A stretch of 64,000 bases of DNA, from NCBI RefSeq assembly GCF_001908185.1, contig NZ_LGHM01000054.1, positions 50,330 to 114,329 on the forward strand, read 5' to 3'. Of the stretch, positions 1 to 10,149 are shown piece after piece. Every line of letters starts with the position of its first letter. The stretch's first letter is position 1. This stretch comes from Bradyrhizobium sp. AS23.2 (lineage in GTDB: Bacteria; Pseudomonadota; Alphaproteobacteria; Rhizobiales; Xanthobacteraceae). A model generated the notes under the pieces. It saw only the letters and a program-made list of their open reading frames with translations, did no database searches and had not been told where the DNA came from. Both the position numbers and the translations under genes were made by a program.

Positions 1-587
1 TTGATCGTGAAGGAATACACGACCTTGCCCGCGCGCTCGCTGCGCGTAGCGATCAACGTTTTGCGACGCACTGCCGGTTCGACCAGGTTGAGCACGGGAT
101 CGGCGGCATTGGAGGCCTCTTCATCGGAGAAATAGAGCCGCGTGTTGAGACCGATGTTGATGCCGCGCGCGACGATCCAGACGTTGACGTGCGGCGCGCA
201 TTTGCGCCCCGTCTTGTCGGTGATGGCGCCCGGCTTGATGGTCTCGAAGGTGACGAGGCCGCTGTCGAAGTCGGAGCCGGCGCGGCCCCAGCCACGAAAC
301 TCCTCTTCCAGCGCACCGGCCGAGCGGTCGGCCGGATGATTGTAGCGGCCGGCGGCATTGGCCTGCCAGATTTCGAGCAGCACATCGCGCAGCGGCGAGC
401 CGGTGCCGTCGAGCACCTTGCCTTCCAGGACGATGCGCTCGCCTTGCGAGTTTGGCGTCGCCAGCATGTTCGAGAAATTCTTCTCGAAGATGTCGAAACC
501 GGCCATGGCCGGGATCAGGCCGATATGAACGTAGGGCCCGGCGGTCTGCGAGGCGGTTTCCTTGAGGTAGTTGAGCGGCTGCGGCAT
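1..587 (-). CDS. pcaG: Protocatechuate 3,4-dioxygenase alpha subunit (3' end cut by window edge)
   Basis: This is the alpha subunit of the ring-cleaving enzyme that converts protocatechuate to 3-carboxy-cis,cis-muconate in the cytoplasmic beta-ketoadipate pathway. The minus-strand reading begins with ATG at 587 (MPQPLNYLKETASQTAGPY) and stays open to the window edge, giving about 195 residues; the family is about 200-210, so only roughly a dozen residues are missing. The motifs LEIWQANAAGRYNHP and GPYVHIGL are family features. The subunit is structural, and the iron ligands lie in PcaH. It starts 4 nt after the pcaH stop, so the two are co-transcribed and translationally coupled. Confidence 0.93.
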   Translation of the reverse strand, partial: MPQPLNYLKETASQTAGPYVHIGLIPAMAGFDIFEKNFSNMLATPNSQGERIVLEGKVLDGTGSPLRDVLLEIWQANAAGRYNHPADRSAGALEEEFRGWGRAGSDFDSGLVTFETIKPGAITDKTGRKCAPHVNVWIVARGINIGLNTRLYFSDEEASNAADPVLNLVEPAVRRKTLIATRSERAGKVVYSFTI

Positions 588-591
588 GGAC

Positions 592-1483
<892 letters not shown>

Positions 1484-2404
1484 ATGAAAGAAATCGATCA
1501 TTTGGCCCTCGACGGCCACGCGCTCGAACTGTTCCTCGCCGTGCTGGAGGAAGGCTCGGTCACAGCAGCCGCAACGCGGCTCGGCCTGACCCAGTCCGCG
1601 GTCAGCCACGGGCTGAACAAGCTGCGACGGATCGCCGGCGATCCGCTGTTCGCAAAATCCGGCCGCGGCATCGTCGCCACCTCCCATGCGCAGGCGCTGG
1701 CCGCAAAGGCGCGCGCGCTGATCGACGAAATGCGGAGCTTTGCCGGCGGCGTCAGCTTCGAGCCCGCGCGCGCGCAGCTCTCGCTGACGATTGCCGCCAA
1801 CGACTTTCAGCGCGACCTGCTGCTGCCGCGTTTCTTCGATCATCTGGCGGGACAGGTGAAGAGCCTGAACCTGCGCGTGATCCCCTCGCAGTCGCCCTCG
1901 CCTGCGATGCTGCGCGAAAACCGCTGCGATCTCCTGATCACGCCGCTGCCACCGTCCGGCGTCGACATCGTGCAGAAGCGACTGCTGAGGGACCACTACG
2001 TCTGCTACTTCGATCCCAGGGCGCGCGCCGCACCAATCGGCCGCGGCGCCTATCTCGCCGCACGCCACGTCACCGTGGTCTATACCGACAATGAGCGCCT
2101 CGACTTCGACCGGCGGCTTGCGGCCAACGGCTTCCACCGCGACATCGCAATCTCGGTGCCGAGCTTCTCCGGCGTGCCCTCATTCCTGCGCGGCTCGCAG
2201 ATGCTCGCGAGCATGCCGAGCCTGCTTGCATCCGGCGTGATGCGCGGCTTCGCGCAAACGCGCATTCCACTGGCCTCGCGCACGCGCACGCTGGCCGAGC
2301 TGCCGATGTTCATGGTCTGGCACCAGCGCTACCAGAAAGACCCGGCCCATCGCTGGATCAGGAACCAGCTCGAGATCGTCGCGGCGACGGCCGCGGGCGG
2401 CTGA
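1484..2404 (+). CDS. LysR-family transcriptional regulator, probable regulator of pcaHG
   Basis: A 306-aa LysR-type regulator. The N-terminal winged helix-turn-helix is clear (ELFLAVLEEGSVTAAATRLG, then TQSAVSHGLNKLRRIAGDPLF), followed by a periplasmic-binding-protein-like inducer domain from about residue 90. The frame stays open upstream, but ATG at 1484 (MKEIDHLALDGHALELF) places the HTH at the usual distance from the N-terminus. Divergent orientation from pcaHG suggests that it controls that operon in response to a pathway metabolite. It looks closer to the NahR/NodD-like LysR branch than to classical PcaQ, so no symbol is given. Confidence 0.88.
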   Translation: MKEIDHLALDGHALELFLAVLEEGSVTAAATRLGLTQSAVSHGLNKLRRIAGDPLFAKSGRGIVATSHAQALAAKARALIDEMRSFAGGVSFEPARAQLSLTIAANDFQRDLLLPRFFDHLAGQVKSLNLRVIPSQSPSPAMLRENRCDLLITPLPPSGVDIVQKRLLRDHYVCYFDPRARAAPIGRGAYLAARHVTVVYTDNERLDFDRRLAANGFHRDIAISVPSFSGVPSFLRGSQMLASMPSLLASGVMRGFAQTRIPLASRTRTLAELPMFMVWHQRYQKDPAHRWIRNQLEIVAATAAGG

Positions 2405-2575
2405 ACAAAGATTCGGCCCCACCTGCGGCCCATCGGCCACACTGCGCGGGTGACCGCGCCGCTCCGCTGGACCAGGGAATTATCTCACCGCCGCTGACGG
2501 GGCCGACCCGCGCGGGGGCCAGCCCCTCGCCAAACCCACTGGTTGCGCCAAGGCTGGCACGCTAGAATTTCAGCC

Positions 2576-3880
2576 ATGACAGTGACCGACATTGCGAGCC
2601 GGACCTACAATCACAGCTGGCGGCTGGATCCCATCATCCGCAGCCTGCTTGATACCGACTTTTATAAGCTATTGATGTTGCAAATGATTCGGGAATCTTA
2701 CCCGAGTCAGCAGGTGACCTTCTCGGTCATCAACCGGTCACGCCATGTGCGGCTCGCCGAGATCATCGACGAGGGTGAGCTGCGCGCCCAGCTCGACCAT
2801 GCCCGCACCATCCGCTTCACCAAGAAGGAGCTGATCTGGCTTGCCGGTAACACGTTCTACGGCAAGACCCACATGTTCTCGGCGGACTTCATCCGCTGGC
2901 TGGCCGAATTCCGCTTGCCCGAATACGAGCTGCGCAAGGTCGAGGGCCAGTACGAGCTGCATTTCCATGGGCCCTGGACCCACACCACGATGTGGGAGAT
3001 TCCGGCGCTCGCGATCCTCAACGAGCTGCGCTCGCGCGCGGCCATCAAGGGCCGCGGCCGCTTCGAGCTCGACGTGCTCTATGCCCGGGCCAAGGCCAAG
3101 CTGTGGACCAAGGTCGAGCGGCTGCGCAAGCTCGAAAATTTGCGCCTCTCCGACTTCGGCACCCGGCGTCGCCACGGTTTCCTCTGGCAGCGCTGGTGCG
3201 TCGAGGCCGTGAAGGAAGGCCTGGGCCCGTCCTTCATCGGCACGTCCAATGTGCTGCTCGCGATGGACAATGATCTCGAAGCCATCGGCACCAACGCGCA
3301 TGAGCTGCCGATGGTCGCGGCAGCTCTCGCCAAGGACGACGAGGAATTGCGCTGGGCGCCCTATCGCATTCTGGACCAGTGGCGCCAGACCTATGGCGGC
3401 AATCTCCTGGTCGCGCTGCCCGATGCCTTCGGCACCAAAGCCTTCCTGCGCGACGCGCCGGAATGGGTCGCCGACTGGACCGGCTTCCGCCCCGACAGCG
3501 CGCCGCCGATCCAGGCCGGCGAGGAGATCGTCGCCTGGTGGCGGAAGAAGGGTCGTAACCCCAAGGACAAGCTGCTGGTCTTTTCCGACGCGATGGACGT
3601 CGGCTCGATCGAGGAGACCTATCACCACTTCGCCGGGCGCGTCCGGCTCTCCTTCGGCTGGGGCACCAACCTCACCAACGACTTCGTCGGCTGCACGCCC
3701 GACGGCTCGTTCAACCTCGATCCGATCTCGCTGGTCTGCAAGGTGTCGTCGGTCGATGGACGTCCCGCCGTCAAACTCTCCGACAATCCGGAGAAGGCGA
3801 CCGGCCTTCCCTCCGAGATCGATCGTTACCTGCGCGTGTTCGGCGACGCCGGCCGCGTGCGCCAACCGGTATTGGTCTAG
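2576..3880 (+). CDS. pncB: Nicotinate phosphoribosyltransferase
   Basis: Catalyses ATP-assisted formation of nicotinate mononucleotide from nicotinate and PRPP in the NAD salvage (Preiss-Handler) pathway. The 434-aa length matches the bacterial PncB family. Diagnostic stretches are [15 protein letters not shown] near the N-terminus, the central [16 protein letters not shown] containing the conserved His region, [10 protein letters not shown], and the C-terminal [13 protein letters not shown] phosphate-binding segment. ATG at 2576 ([15 protein letters not shown]) is preferred over an in-frame TTG at 2543. It stands alone, converging on the TetR gene downstream. Confidence 0.96.
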   Translation: MTVTDIASRTYNHSWRLDPIIRSLLDTDFYKLLMLQMIRESYPSQQVTFSVINRSRHVRLAEIIDEGELRAQLDHARTIRFTKKELIWLAGNTFYGKTHMFSADFIRWLAEFRLPEYELRKVEGQYELHFHGPWTHTTMWEIPALAILNELRSRAAIKGRGRFELDVLYARAKAKLWTKVERLRKLENLRLSDFGTRRRHGFLWQRWCVEAVKEGLGPSFIGTSNVLLAMDNDLEAIGTNAHELPMVAAALAKDDEELRWAPYRILDQWRQTYGGNLLVALPDAFGTKAFLRDAPEWVADWTGFRPDSAPPIQAGEEIVAWWRKKGRNPKDKLLVFSDAMDVGSIEETYHHFAGRVRLSFGWGTNLTNDFVGCTPDGSFNLDPISLVCKVSSVDGRPAVKLSDNPEKATGLPSEIDRYLRVFGDAGRVRQPVLV

Positions 3881-3944
3881 CACCAGACCGGACTTTCTCC
3901 ATGGCGTGAGTTGCGCGCGAACGTGCACAAGCTGCGCGCCGCTG

Positions 3945-4589
3945 TCACCGGACGGGCAGAATCCCGAGGCCAGCGAGATGCGCGTCGAGAAATTGGTCGA
4001 CCTGCTGGCGCAGCATCTGTGGCGGCACGGCCACCATGCGCTCTTCGAGGCCGAGCGAGATGATCCCGTGCACCGCGGAGAACAGAGTGCGCGACAGAAG
4101 CGCGATCTTCACGTCATCCGCCTTCGGCAATAGCCGCACCAGGGGCGGATACATCAGCGCGAAGGCGTCCATCACCATCTGCAGGATGTCGTCCGGATAA
4201 GGACGGTCGTCCTCCATCCGGTGCTCGAACAGCGAACGCAGCAGATTGGCGTGCTCGGCAAAGAATGCGAGATAGGTCTCGGCAAGCCCGTAGAGCTGGC
4301 GAACGGGATCCTCGCTCGGAACTCCGGCAAGCCGCAACGTGAGCGCCTGAACGGTCTCCCGATTAACGGTCAGGATCACCCCGTCGAAGTCGCCGAACTC
4401 GTTATAGACGCTGCCGACCGAACAGCCGGCGGCCTCGGCAACGTCCCGAACCTTCAATGATCTCAATCCTTTAGTTGCAATTATGGCGCGGGCGATCTCC
4501 AGGATCTGGAGCCGTCGCCTAATTTTTTTCTGGTCGCGCAGCGATTCATCTTGAACATTGTTCATTTTCAAGCTACTCATATTGAACAT
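3945..4589 (-). CDS. TetR/AcrR-family repressor
   Basis: A TetR-type regulator of up to 214 aa. The HTH reads VRDVAEAAGCSVGSVYNEFGDFD, followed by an all-helical ligand domain. The start is ambiguous: ATG at 4589, 4580 or 4565 are all in frame and none has a strong Shine-Dalgarno. Two near-identical palindromes overlap the 4589 and 4565 ATGs, which strongly suggests autorepression. Divergent from it lie a small ORF and the large lipid-recycling gene, its likely targets. TetR proteins in such positions commonly sense fatty acyl compounds; that ligand is inferred only. Confidence 0.88.
   Translation of the reverse strand: MFNMSSLKMNNVQDESLRDQKKIRRRLQILEIARAIIATKGLRSLKVRDVAEAAGCSVGSVYNEFGDFDGVILTVNRETVQALTLRLAGVPSEDPVRQLYGLAETYLAFFAEHANLLRSLFEHRMEDDRPYPDDILQMVMDAFALMYPPLVRLLPKADDVKIALLSRTLFSAVHGIISLGLEERMVAVPPQMLRQQVDQFLDAHLAGLGILPVR
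4551..4565. promoter_or_regulatory. TetR operator copy 1
   Basis: TTGAACATTGTTCAT, a 15-bp dyad with seven-base half-sites TTGAACA and TGTTCAt around a central T. It overlaps the third possible ATG of the TetR gene and matches the copy at 4582-4596 at 14 of 15 positions; the dyad centres are 31 bp apart, about three helical turns. Confidence 0.7.
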
Positions 4590-4596
4590 TGTTCAA
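4582..4596. promoter_or_regulatory. TetR operator copy 2
   Basis: TTGAACATTGTTCAA, a perfect dyad of two seven-base half-sites about a single central base. It contains the first possible start codon of the TetR gene on the minus strand and lies 22 bp before the ATG of the divergent small ORF. It is well placed to block both promoters. Confidence 0.75.
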
Positions 4597-4617
4597 ACTA
4601 ACTCGGAGACCTGCAAA

Positions 4618-4884
4618 ATGCAAACCCTCGCTGTTGATATTGCCACCACCTTTGTCGATGACGCCGCGGCTCTTGTGACCGGCCTTGGCCGGGCCGCCCT
4701 GAGGCTGGCGATGGCGCCGATCGATCGCATTGCGAATGCCTGCGACATTGCCGGCGTGCTCACTGAGCGCCGCGCGACCTTCCGGATGTGGCGGGCCAGC
4801 CGCGCCCGTGCCCGTCACGAAGGCCGCAGGTCCGGCTTGCTCGGCCGCCTCTCGCCCTTTCGCCACCTCTCCCATCTCACCTGA
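4618..4884 (+). CDS. Small protein divergent from the TetR gene
   Basis: An 88-aa reading beginning MQTLAVDIATTFVDDAAALV with GGAG at 4605-4608, nine bases before ATG 4618. The first half is Ala/Leu-rich and amphipathic and the C-terminal third is Arg-rich (MWRASRARARHEGRR). No family is recognised. It lies directly behind the twin operator, so it may be the first gene of the repressed transcript. It could also be a non-coding leader. Confidence 0.42.
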   Translation: MQTLAVDIATTFVDDAAALVTGLGRAALRLAMAPIDRIANACDIAGVLTERRATFRMWRASRARARHEGRRSGLLGRLSPFRHLSHLT

Positions 4885-5235
4885 GACGACCACACCCGGC
4901 ACGGTCGGGTCGGCCCGAATGCAAGAAGCGGTTGCAACAAAGGACTCATCATGTCCCCACATTCGCGTCCGATGCTGTGTCTCTCTGCGATGCGGTTCAG
5001 CTTTTCGTCACCGCCCGGCGCGATATCCCGATCAGCGCGGCCCTTCCCGAGTCTGGCCGTGACCAGAAATCTGCGAACCTAACGAGATCGGTTGGAGACC
5101 AACAGGATCGGAGGCCCGGAGGGGACAGAGCAGGCGGCCGTCGCCAACCTGCAATCATCCGTCTCTACCTTACGGTCGTGACGCCTCACCGACAATAAAA
5201 CAACCTCAGGCTGCCTTACCAAAACAGGACTAGTC
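4885..5235. other. 351-bp gap without a confident gene
   Basis: Separates the small ORF from the acyltransferase/ligase gene. It may hold a second promoter or a long leader. A 43-codon ATG reading near 4950 has no ribosome-binding site or recognisable content. No hairpin with a T-run was seen. Confidence 0.4.
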
Positions 5236-8200
5236 ATGATCAGGGAATTGATGTCGTCACGCCGTTTCGCGCCGCTGTTCTGGGCGCAATTCTTCTCGGC
5301 GCTCAATGACAACGTGCTCAAGAACGCTCTCGTCATCATTCTGCTTTACAGCGCGGCAACCGGCCACGGTGATGCCCTGGTGACTGTCGCCGGCGCCGTC
5401 TTCATCTTCCCCTATTTCATCCTGTCCGGGCTCGGCGGCCAGCTCGCCGACAAATACGTCAAGTCCGTCGTCGCAAGGCGGCTCAAATTCGCAGAGATCT
5501 TCGCCGCCGGCTTTGCTGCGACCGGCTTCTTTCTGCACTCGGTGCCCTTGCTGTTCGCAGCGCTCGCGCTGTTCGGCATCATCGCCGCCCTGTTCGGCCC
5601 CGTGAAATACTCCATGCTGCCGGATCAGCTCGAGCTCGGAGAGCTCGCGACCGGCAACGCGCTGGTCGAAGGCGCCACCTTCATGGCCATCCTCCTCGGC
5701 ACCGTCGCGGGCGGCCAGTTCGTGGCCGGGTCCGCGCATATGGGCTGGGTCGCATCGGCCGTGGTCGTGCTGGCCCTGCTGTCCTGGGCCTTCGCCTCCC
5801 GCATCCCGGCGACCACGCCGTCTGCGCCTGATCTGCCCGTCACCACTAATCCCTGGACCTCGACGCTCGATCTGTTGAAGACGCTCTACGCGGACCGGCG
5901 GCTATGGGACGGCACCGTGATCGTCTCCTGGTTCTGGCTGGTCGGCGCCATCGTGCTGTCGCTGCTGCCGGCGCTGGTCAAGGAGGTCGTCGGCGGCACC
6001 GAAGGCGTGGTCACGCTGTGTCTGGCGATCTTCGCGATCGGCATTGCCATCGGTTCGCTGTTCGCCGCCAGCCTGAGCCACGTTCGCCCGAACCTTGCGC
6101 TGGTGCCGATCGGCGCCATCATGATGGGATTGGCCGGCATCGACCTCGCCTGGGCCATCAGCGTGACCACGAGGGGGCATGAGATCACCTCGGTCGACTT
6201 CGCAAGGTCATTCGCAGGCCTGCGCATGCTGATCGACTTTGTCGCATTCGCTGTCGGCGGCGGCTTGTTCGTCGTTCCGTCCTTCGCCGCCGTCCAGGCC
6301 TGGTCGGCACCGACCGAGCGCGCCCGCATCATCGCCGCCGGCAACGTGTTGCAGGCCGCCTTCATGGTGGTCGGTTCGCTGTTCGTCGCGCTGTTGCAGG
6401 CGGGCGGATTGCATGTCGGCTGGATCTTCTTCGGCCTCGGCGTCGCCAGCTTCGGCGTGGTGTGGTTCGTGCTGACGAAGTGGGGCAAGGAAGGCGTACG
6501 CGATTTCGGCGCGCTGCTGTTCCGCGCACTGTTCCGCACCGAGGTTCGCGGGCTCGAGAACCTGCCGCCTCCCGGCACGCGCATGCTGATCGCGCCGAAC
6601 CATGTCAGCCTGATCGACGGCCCGCTGCTGCATGCCGTGCTGCCGATCGACGCAAGCTTCGCAGTGGATACCGGCATCTCCAAGGCCTGGTGGGCCAAGC
6701 CGTTCCTGCGCGTGGTCAAGCACTACACCATGGACCCCACCAAGCCGATGGCTGCGCGCGACCTGATCAAGCTCGTCGCCGCCGGCGAGCCGGTGGTGAT
6801 CTTCCCCGAGGGCCGCATCACCGTCTCCGGCTCGCTGATGAAGGTCTATGACGGAACCGCGATGATCGCGGACAAGGCCGACGCCGTGGTCGTGCCGGTT
6901 CGCATCGAAGGCGCACAGCGCTCGCGTCTCAGCTATCTCGACAGTAGCCAGATCAAGCGCTCGTGGTTTCCGCGGGTGACGGTCACGATCCTGCCACCGG
7001 TCAAGCTTCCGATCGATGAACAGCTGAAAGGCAAGGCGCGCCGCAACGCCGCCGGCAGCGCGCTGCAGGATGTGATGATCGACGCCCTGGTGAAGAACGC
7101 CATGCTCGACCAGACGCTGTTCGAGGCGCTCGGACACGCCTATCGCGACCGCGACACCGGCAAGGTCATCGTCGAGGACGCGCTCGGCACCAAGCTGACC
7201 TATCGCAAGCTGATCCTCGGCGCGCAGGTGCTGAGCCGAAAGCTTGAAGCGGGCACTTCGGCCGGCGAGAATGTCGGCGTCCTGCTGCCGAACTCCGCAG
7301 GCGTCGCCGTCGTCTTCATGGCACTGCAAAACATCGGCCGGGTTCCGGCGATGCTCAACTTCTCGGCCGGCCCGGTCAACGTCCTCGCCGCCATGAAGGC
7401 CGCGCAGGTCAAGACCGTGCTGACGTCGAAGGCCTTCATCGAGAAGGGCAAGCTCGACAAGCTGATGGCGGCGATCTCCACTGAAGCCCGCGTCATCTAT
7501 CTAGAGGATGTTCGCGCCTCGATCGGTACGGCCGACAAGATCAAGGGCCTGCTCGCCGGCACGGCGCCGCGTGTCTCTCGCCAAGCGAACGATCCGGCCG
7601 TCGTGCTGTTCACGTCGGGCTCGGAAGGCACGCCCAAGGGCGTAGTGCTGTCCCACCGCAACATCCTCGCCAACGCGGCGCAAGCGCTGGCACGGGTCGA
7701 TGCCAACGCCAATGACAAAGTGTTCAACGTACTGCCGGTGTTCCACTCCTTCGGGCTGACCGGCGGAATGATGATGCCGATGCTCGCGGGCATTCCGATC
7801 TATATGTACCCCTCGCCGCTGCACTACCGGATCGTGCCCGAACTGATCTACCAGACCGGCGCCACGATCTTGTTCGGCACCGACACGTTCCTCACCGGCT
7901 ATGCACGCTCGGCGCACGCCTACGACTTCCGCACCCTGCGCCTGGTGATCGCCGGCGCCGAGGCGGTCAAGGACCGGACGCGGCAGGTGTTCATGGAGCG
8001 CTACGGCATCCGCATCCTCGAAGGCTATGGCGTCACCGAGACGGCGCCGGTGTTGGCGATGAACACGCCGATGGCCAACCGCCCCGGCACCGTCGGCCGC
8101 CTCTCGCCGCTGATGGAAAGCCGACTTGATCCGGTCCCCGGCATCGAGGAAGGCGGACGCCTCTCGGTGCGCGGACCGAACGTGATGCTCGGCTATTTGC

Positions 8201-8640
8201 GAGCCGAAAATCCCGGCGTGCTCGAAGCACTCGCCGAAGGCTGGCACGATACCGGCGATATCGTGGCGATCGACTCTGCCGGCTTCATCACCATCAAGGG
8301 CCGCGCCAAGCGCTTTGCCAAGATCGCGGGCGAGATGGTCTCACTGTCGGCGGTCGAGATCATCGCGACGACGCTGTGGCCGCAGGCCGCGTCGGTTGCC
8401 GTGTCGATCCCGGACCAGCGTAAGGGCGAGCGCATCGTGCTGCTGACGACCGAAAAGACCGCCGAACGCGGCGCGATGCAGGCCGAGGCCAAGGCGATCG
8501 GCGCGTCCGAGCTGACCGTCCCCGCGACGATCATGGTGGTCGACAAGGTGCCGCTGCTCGGCACCGGCAAGACTGACTACGTCACCGCAACTTCTTTAGC
8601 CCGCGAGCAGGCGTCGGCACCGGAGCGCGAATTTGCGTGA
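5236..8640 (+). CDS. Fused MFS transporter / PlsC acyltransferase / acyl-ACP (acyl-CoA) ligase, LplT-Aas-like
   Basis: An 1134-aa three-domain membrane protein. Residues 1 to about 410 are an LplT-like MFS lysophospholipid flippase (FFSALNDNVLKNALVI). Residues about 425-640 are a PlsC-type acyltransferase with the HX4D motif in NHVSLIDG near residue 454 and FPEGR near 522. Residues about 650-1120 are an AMP-forming ligase with TSGSEGTPKG near 792, EGYGVTET, GWHDTGDI and a C-terminal catalytic lysine in LLGTGKTDY. Together they would flip a lysophospholipid inward, activate a fatty acid and re-acylate it. E. coli uses two proteins, LplT and Aas, for the same job. A lipase-like gene overlaps its 3' end, and TetR control is likely. 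Confidence 0.93.
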   Translation: MIRELMSSRRFAPLFWAQFFSALNDNVLKNALVIILLYSAATGHGDALVTVAGAVFIFPYFILSGLGGQLADKYVKSVVARRLKFAEIFAAGFAATGFFLHSVPLLFAALALFGIIAALFGPVKYSMLPDQLELGELATGNALVEGATFMAILLGTVAGGQFVAGSAHMGWVASAVVVLALLSWAFASRIPATTPSAPDLPVTTNPWTSTLDLLKTLYADRRLWDGTVIVSWFWLVGAIVLSLLPALVKEVVGGTEGVVTLCLAIFAIGIAIGSLFAASLSHVRPNLALVPIGAIMMGLAGIDLAWAISVTTRGHEITSVDFARSFAGLRMLIDFVAFAVGGGLFVVPSFAAVQAWSAPTERARIIAAGNVLQAAFMVVGSLFVALLQAGGLHVGWIFFGLGVASFGVVWFVLTKWGKEGVRDFGALLFRALFRTEVRGLENLPPPGTRMLIAPNHVSLIDGPLLHAVLPIDASFAVDTGISKAWWAKPFLRVVKHYTMDPTKPMAARDLIKLVAAGEPVVIFPEGRITVSGSLMKVYDGTAMIADKADAVVVPVRIEGAQRSRLSYLDSSQIKRSWFPRVTVTILPPVKLPIDEQLKGKARRNAAGSALQDVMIDALVKNAMLDQTLFEALGHAYRDRDTGKVIVEDALGTKLTYRKLILGAQVLSRKLEAGTSAGENVGVLLPNSAGVAVVFMALQNIGRVPAMLNFSAGPVNVLAAMKAAQVKTVLTSKAFIEKGKLDKLMAAISTEARVIYLEDVRASIGTADKIKGLLAGTAPRVSRQANDPAVVLFTSGSEGTPKGVVLSHRNILANAAQALARVDANANDKVFNVLPVFHSFGLTGGMMMPMLAGIPIYMYPSPLHYRIVPELIYQTGATILFGTDTFLTGYARSAHAYDFRTLRLVIAGAEAVKDRTRQVFMERYGIRILEGYGVTETAPVLAMNTPMANRPGTVGRLSPLMESRLDPVPGIEEGGRLSVRGPNVMLGYLRAENPGVLEALAEGWHDTGDIVAIDSAGFITIKGRAKRFAKIAGEMVSLSAVEIIATTLWPQAASVAVSIPDQRKGERIVLLTTEKTAERGAMQAEAKAIGASELTVPATIMVVDKVPLLGTGKTDYVTATSLAREQASAPEREFA

Positions 8641-9322
8641 CGCGCAGACCAGAGCTTTTGCACCCGCGCATGCGCGGTGCGACGGCGTGGTGCTGCTCCA
8701 CGGCATCGGAGTCGGCCCCTGGTCGCTGAAGAAGCTCGAGCGAGCGCTGCAGTGCCGCGGTTTCGCGACGCTCAATCTCAACTACCCCAGCCGCAGGAAG
8801 CCGCTCGAGGCGCTTGCAGAGGAAATTCACGCGCCGGTCGCCGCATTTGCGGAGCAATGCGACGGCTCGATCCACTTCGTCGCCCATTCCATGGGCGGGC
8901 TGCTCGCGCGAGTTTACATCGCAAGATACCGGCCGTCGCGGCTCGGCCGCGTCGTGATGCTTGGCACGCCCAATGGTGGCAGCGAGGTCGCCGATCTCCT
9001 GAAGCACCTTTCGATCTACCGCGCCGTTTTTGGCCCGGCCGGCCTGCAGCTTTCGACCGCCCAGGCCCCGGTGCTCGCCGCCCTGCCGCGGCCCGATTAT
9101 GCGATCGGCGTCATCGCGGGATGCCGCACCATTGCTCCGATCGCCTCGGCCTTTGTCCTGCCGCGGCCCAATGACGGACGAGTTTCAGTCGCGAGCTCGA
9201 AACTGATCGACATGGCCGACCACATCGTCGTCAAGGCGTCCCATACCGGACTGCCGCGTCACCCTGCCGCAATCGAGCAGACGATCGCGTTCCTGCACGA
9301 CGGCCGCTTCAGGTCGACGTGA
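8633..9322 (+). CDS. Alpha/beta-hydrolase, lipase-like (PGAP1/DUF676 type)
   Basis: A 229-aa alpha/beta hydrolase. The nucleophile elbow is AHSMGG, with Ala replacing the first Gly of GxSxG; LLHGIGVG forms the oxyanion loop, and the probable acid and His are in NDGRVSV and KASHTGLP. The start used is TTG at 8633, which overlaps the preceding gene by 8 nt, so translation is probably coupled; a slightly later GTG is also possible. Its place behind a phospholipid re-acylation gene suggests action on an acyl ester or lysolipid. Substrate is not known. Confidence 0.82.
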   Translation: MRDAQTRAFAPAHARCDGVVLLHGIGVGPWSLKKLERALQCRGFATLNLNYPSRRKPLEALAEEIHAPVAAFAEQCDGSIHFVAHSMGGLLARVYIARYRPSRLGRVVMLGTPNGGSEVADLLKHLSIYRAVFGPAGLQLSTAQAPVLAALPRPDYAIGVIAGCRTIAPIASAFVLPRPNDGRVSVASSKLIDMADHIVVKASHTGLPRHPAAIEQTIAFLHDGRFRST

Positions 9323-9349
9323 CTCTTGCCGCCGTCGCGCACGCCCTTA

Positions 9350-9910
9350 TCACTTGAGCAGGAGATAGCGGACCGGGTTGTCGTCGCATTGGCCCGCTCC
9401 ACATTCCAGCACGGTGGACAGGAGATTTGCGGCAATAAAACATGCGAAGATCGCGAATACCGCGTTCGACGCCGGTCCGCTCATGGGCGAGTCCAGGGCG
9501 CCCCGCTTGCCGATCACGTCCTTCCGGACGAAGACAAGCGCGACATAGCACACGACGCCGACGGCCGCGATGAGCGCCCAGGTGTAGAAAAACAGCGTCG
9601 AGCCGTATCCGGGATCTCCAGGCGCGAGATGCAGCGACACCTGCCGGATCGAGATGAAGCCGGTGACGAGGCTCGCCACGATAATCATCGCATAGTGCGA
9701 GGGCCGCTCCCCGATGCGCATGTTGAACAGGAAGCCCAGGCAGATCGCGACGAACCCGGCCCGCTGCAGCAGGCAAAGCGGACAGGGCAGCTCACCAAGC
9801 GCAAGCTGATAGTAGAAAGCGACCGCCAGGACAGACGAGAACCCGAGCAGCCCAAGCATATTCAGTATCGCGCTGAACGATCGTGGTTCGCTCATCTTCG
9901 TCGTGTCCAT
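9350..9910 (-). CDS. Disulfide bond formation protein B (DsbB family)
   Basis: A 186-aa inner-membrane protein with four hydrophobic segments. It carries the quinone-linked CPLC motif (LPCPLCLLQR) after the first membrane segment and a second cysteine pair near the C-terminus (LECGAGQC). DsbB proteins reoxidise the periplasmic thiol oxidase DsbA by passing electrons to quinone. ATG at 9910 is used; an internal ATG at 9895 is also possible. The DUF5993-like gene lies 9 bp upstream on the same strand, a recurrent pairing, and no dsbA is nearby. Confidence 0.9.
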   Translation of the reverse strand: MDTTKMSEPRSFSAILNMLGLLGFSSVLAVAFYYQLALGELPCPLCLLQRAGFVAICLGFLFNMRIGERPSHYAMIIVASLVTGFISIRQVSLHLAPGDPGYGSTLFFYTWALIAAVGVVCYVALVFVRKDVIGKRGALDSPMSGPASNAVFAIFACFIAANLLSTVLECGAGQCDDNPVRYLLLK

Positions 9911-9919
9911 GTTTTGCGG

Positions 9920-10078
9920 TCAGAACGAAAATTTCAGCGGATCGGTCGCGTGGTGGAAGAACCATGCGACCGTGACAACGATTGTTGCGCTCCAGAGCAC
10001 GTAGCCCAGTCTCGCGCGCGAACGCCAGACGCAGCCGCAGCTCGCGAGCGCCAGCAGGAAAGGCAGAAACATGTACAT
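9920..10078 (-). CDS. Small DUF5993-like membrane protein
   Basis: A 52-aa protein with two membrane segments (MYMFLPFLLALASCGCVW, then VLWSATIVVTVAWFFHH) and the family-like tail HHATDPLKFSF. ATG 10078 is supported by GAGGAG on the minus strand just upstream; a longer reading to 10129 lacks such support. It directly precedes dsbB, a pairing seen in many Rhizobiales. Function is unknown; it may assist DsbB. Confidence 0.75.
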   Translation of the reverse strand: MYMFLPFLLALASCGCVWRSRARLGYVLWSATIVVTVAWFFHHATDPLKFSF

Positions 10079-10149
10079 GCGCCGGCTCCTCGAGCGATTC
10101 GCTCTCCGCGCGAGCAGGGCGCAAGACATACGTCAGCCCAGCACGCCCC

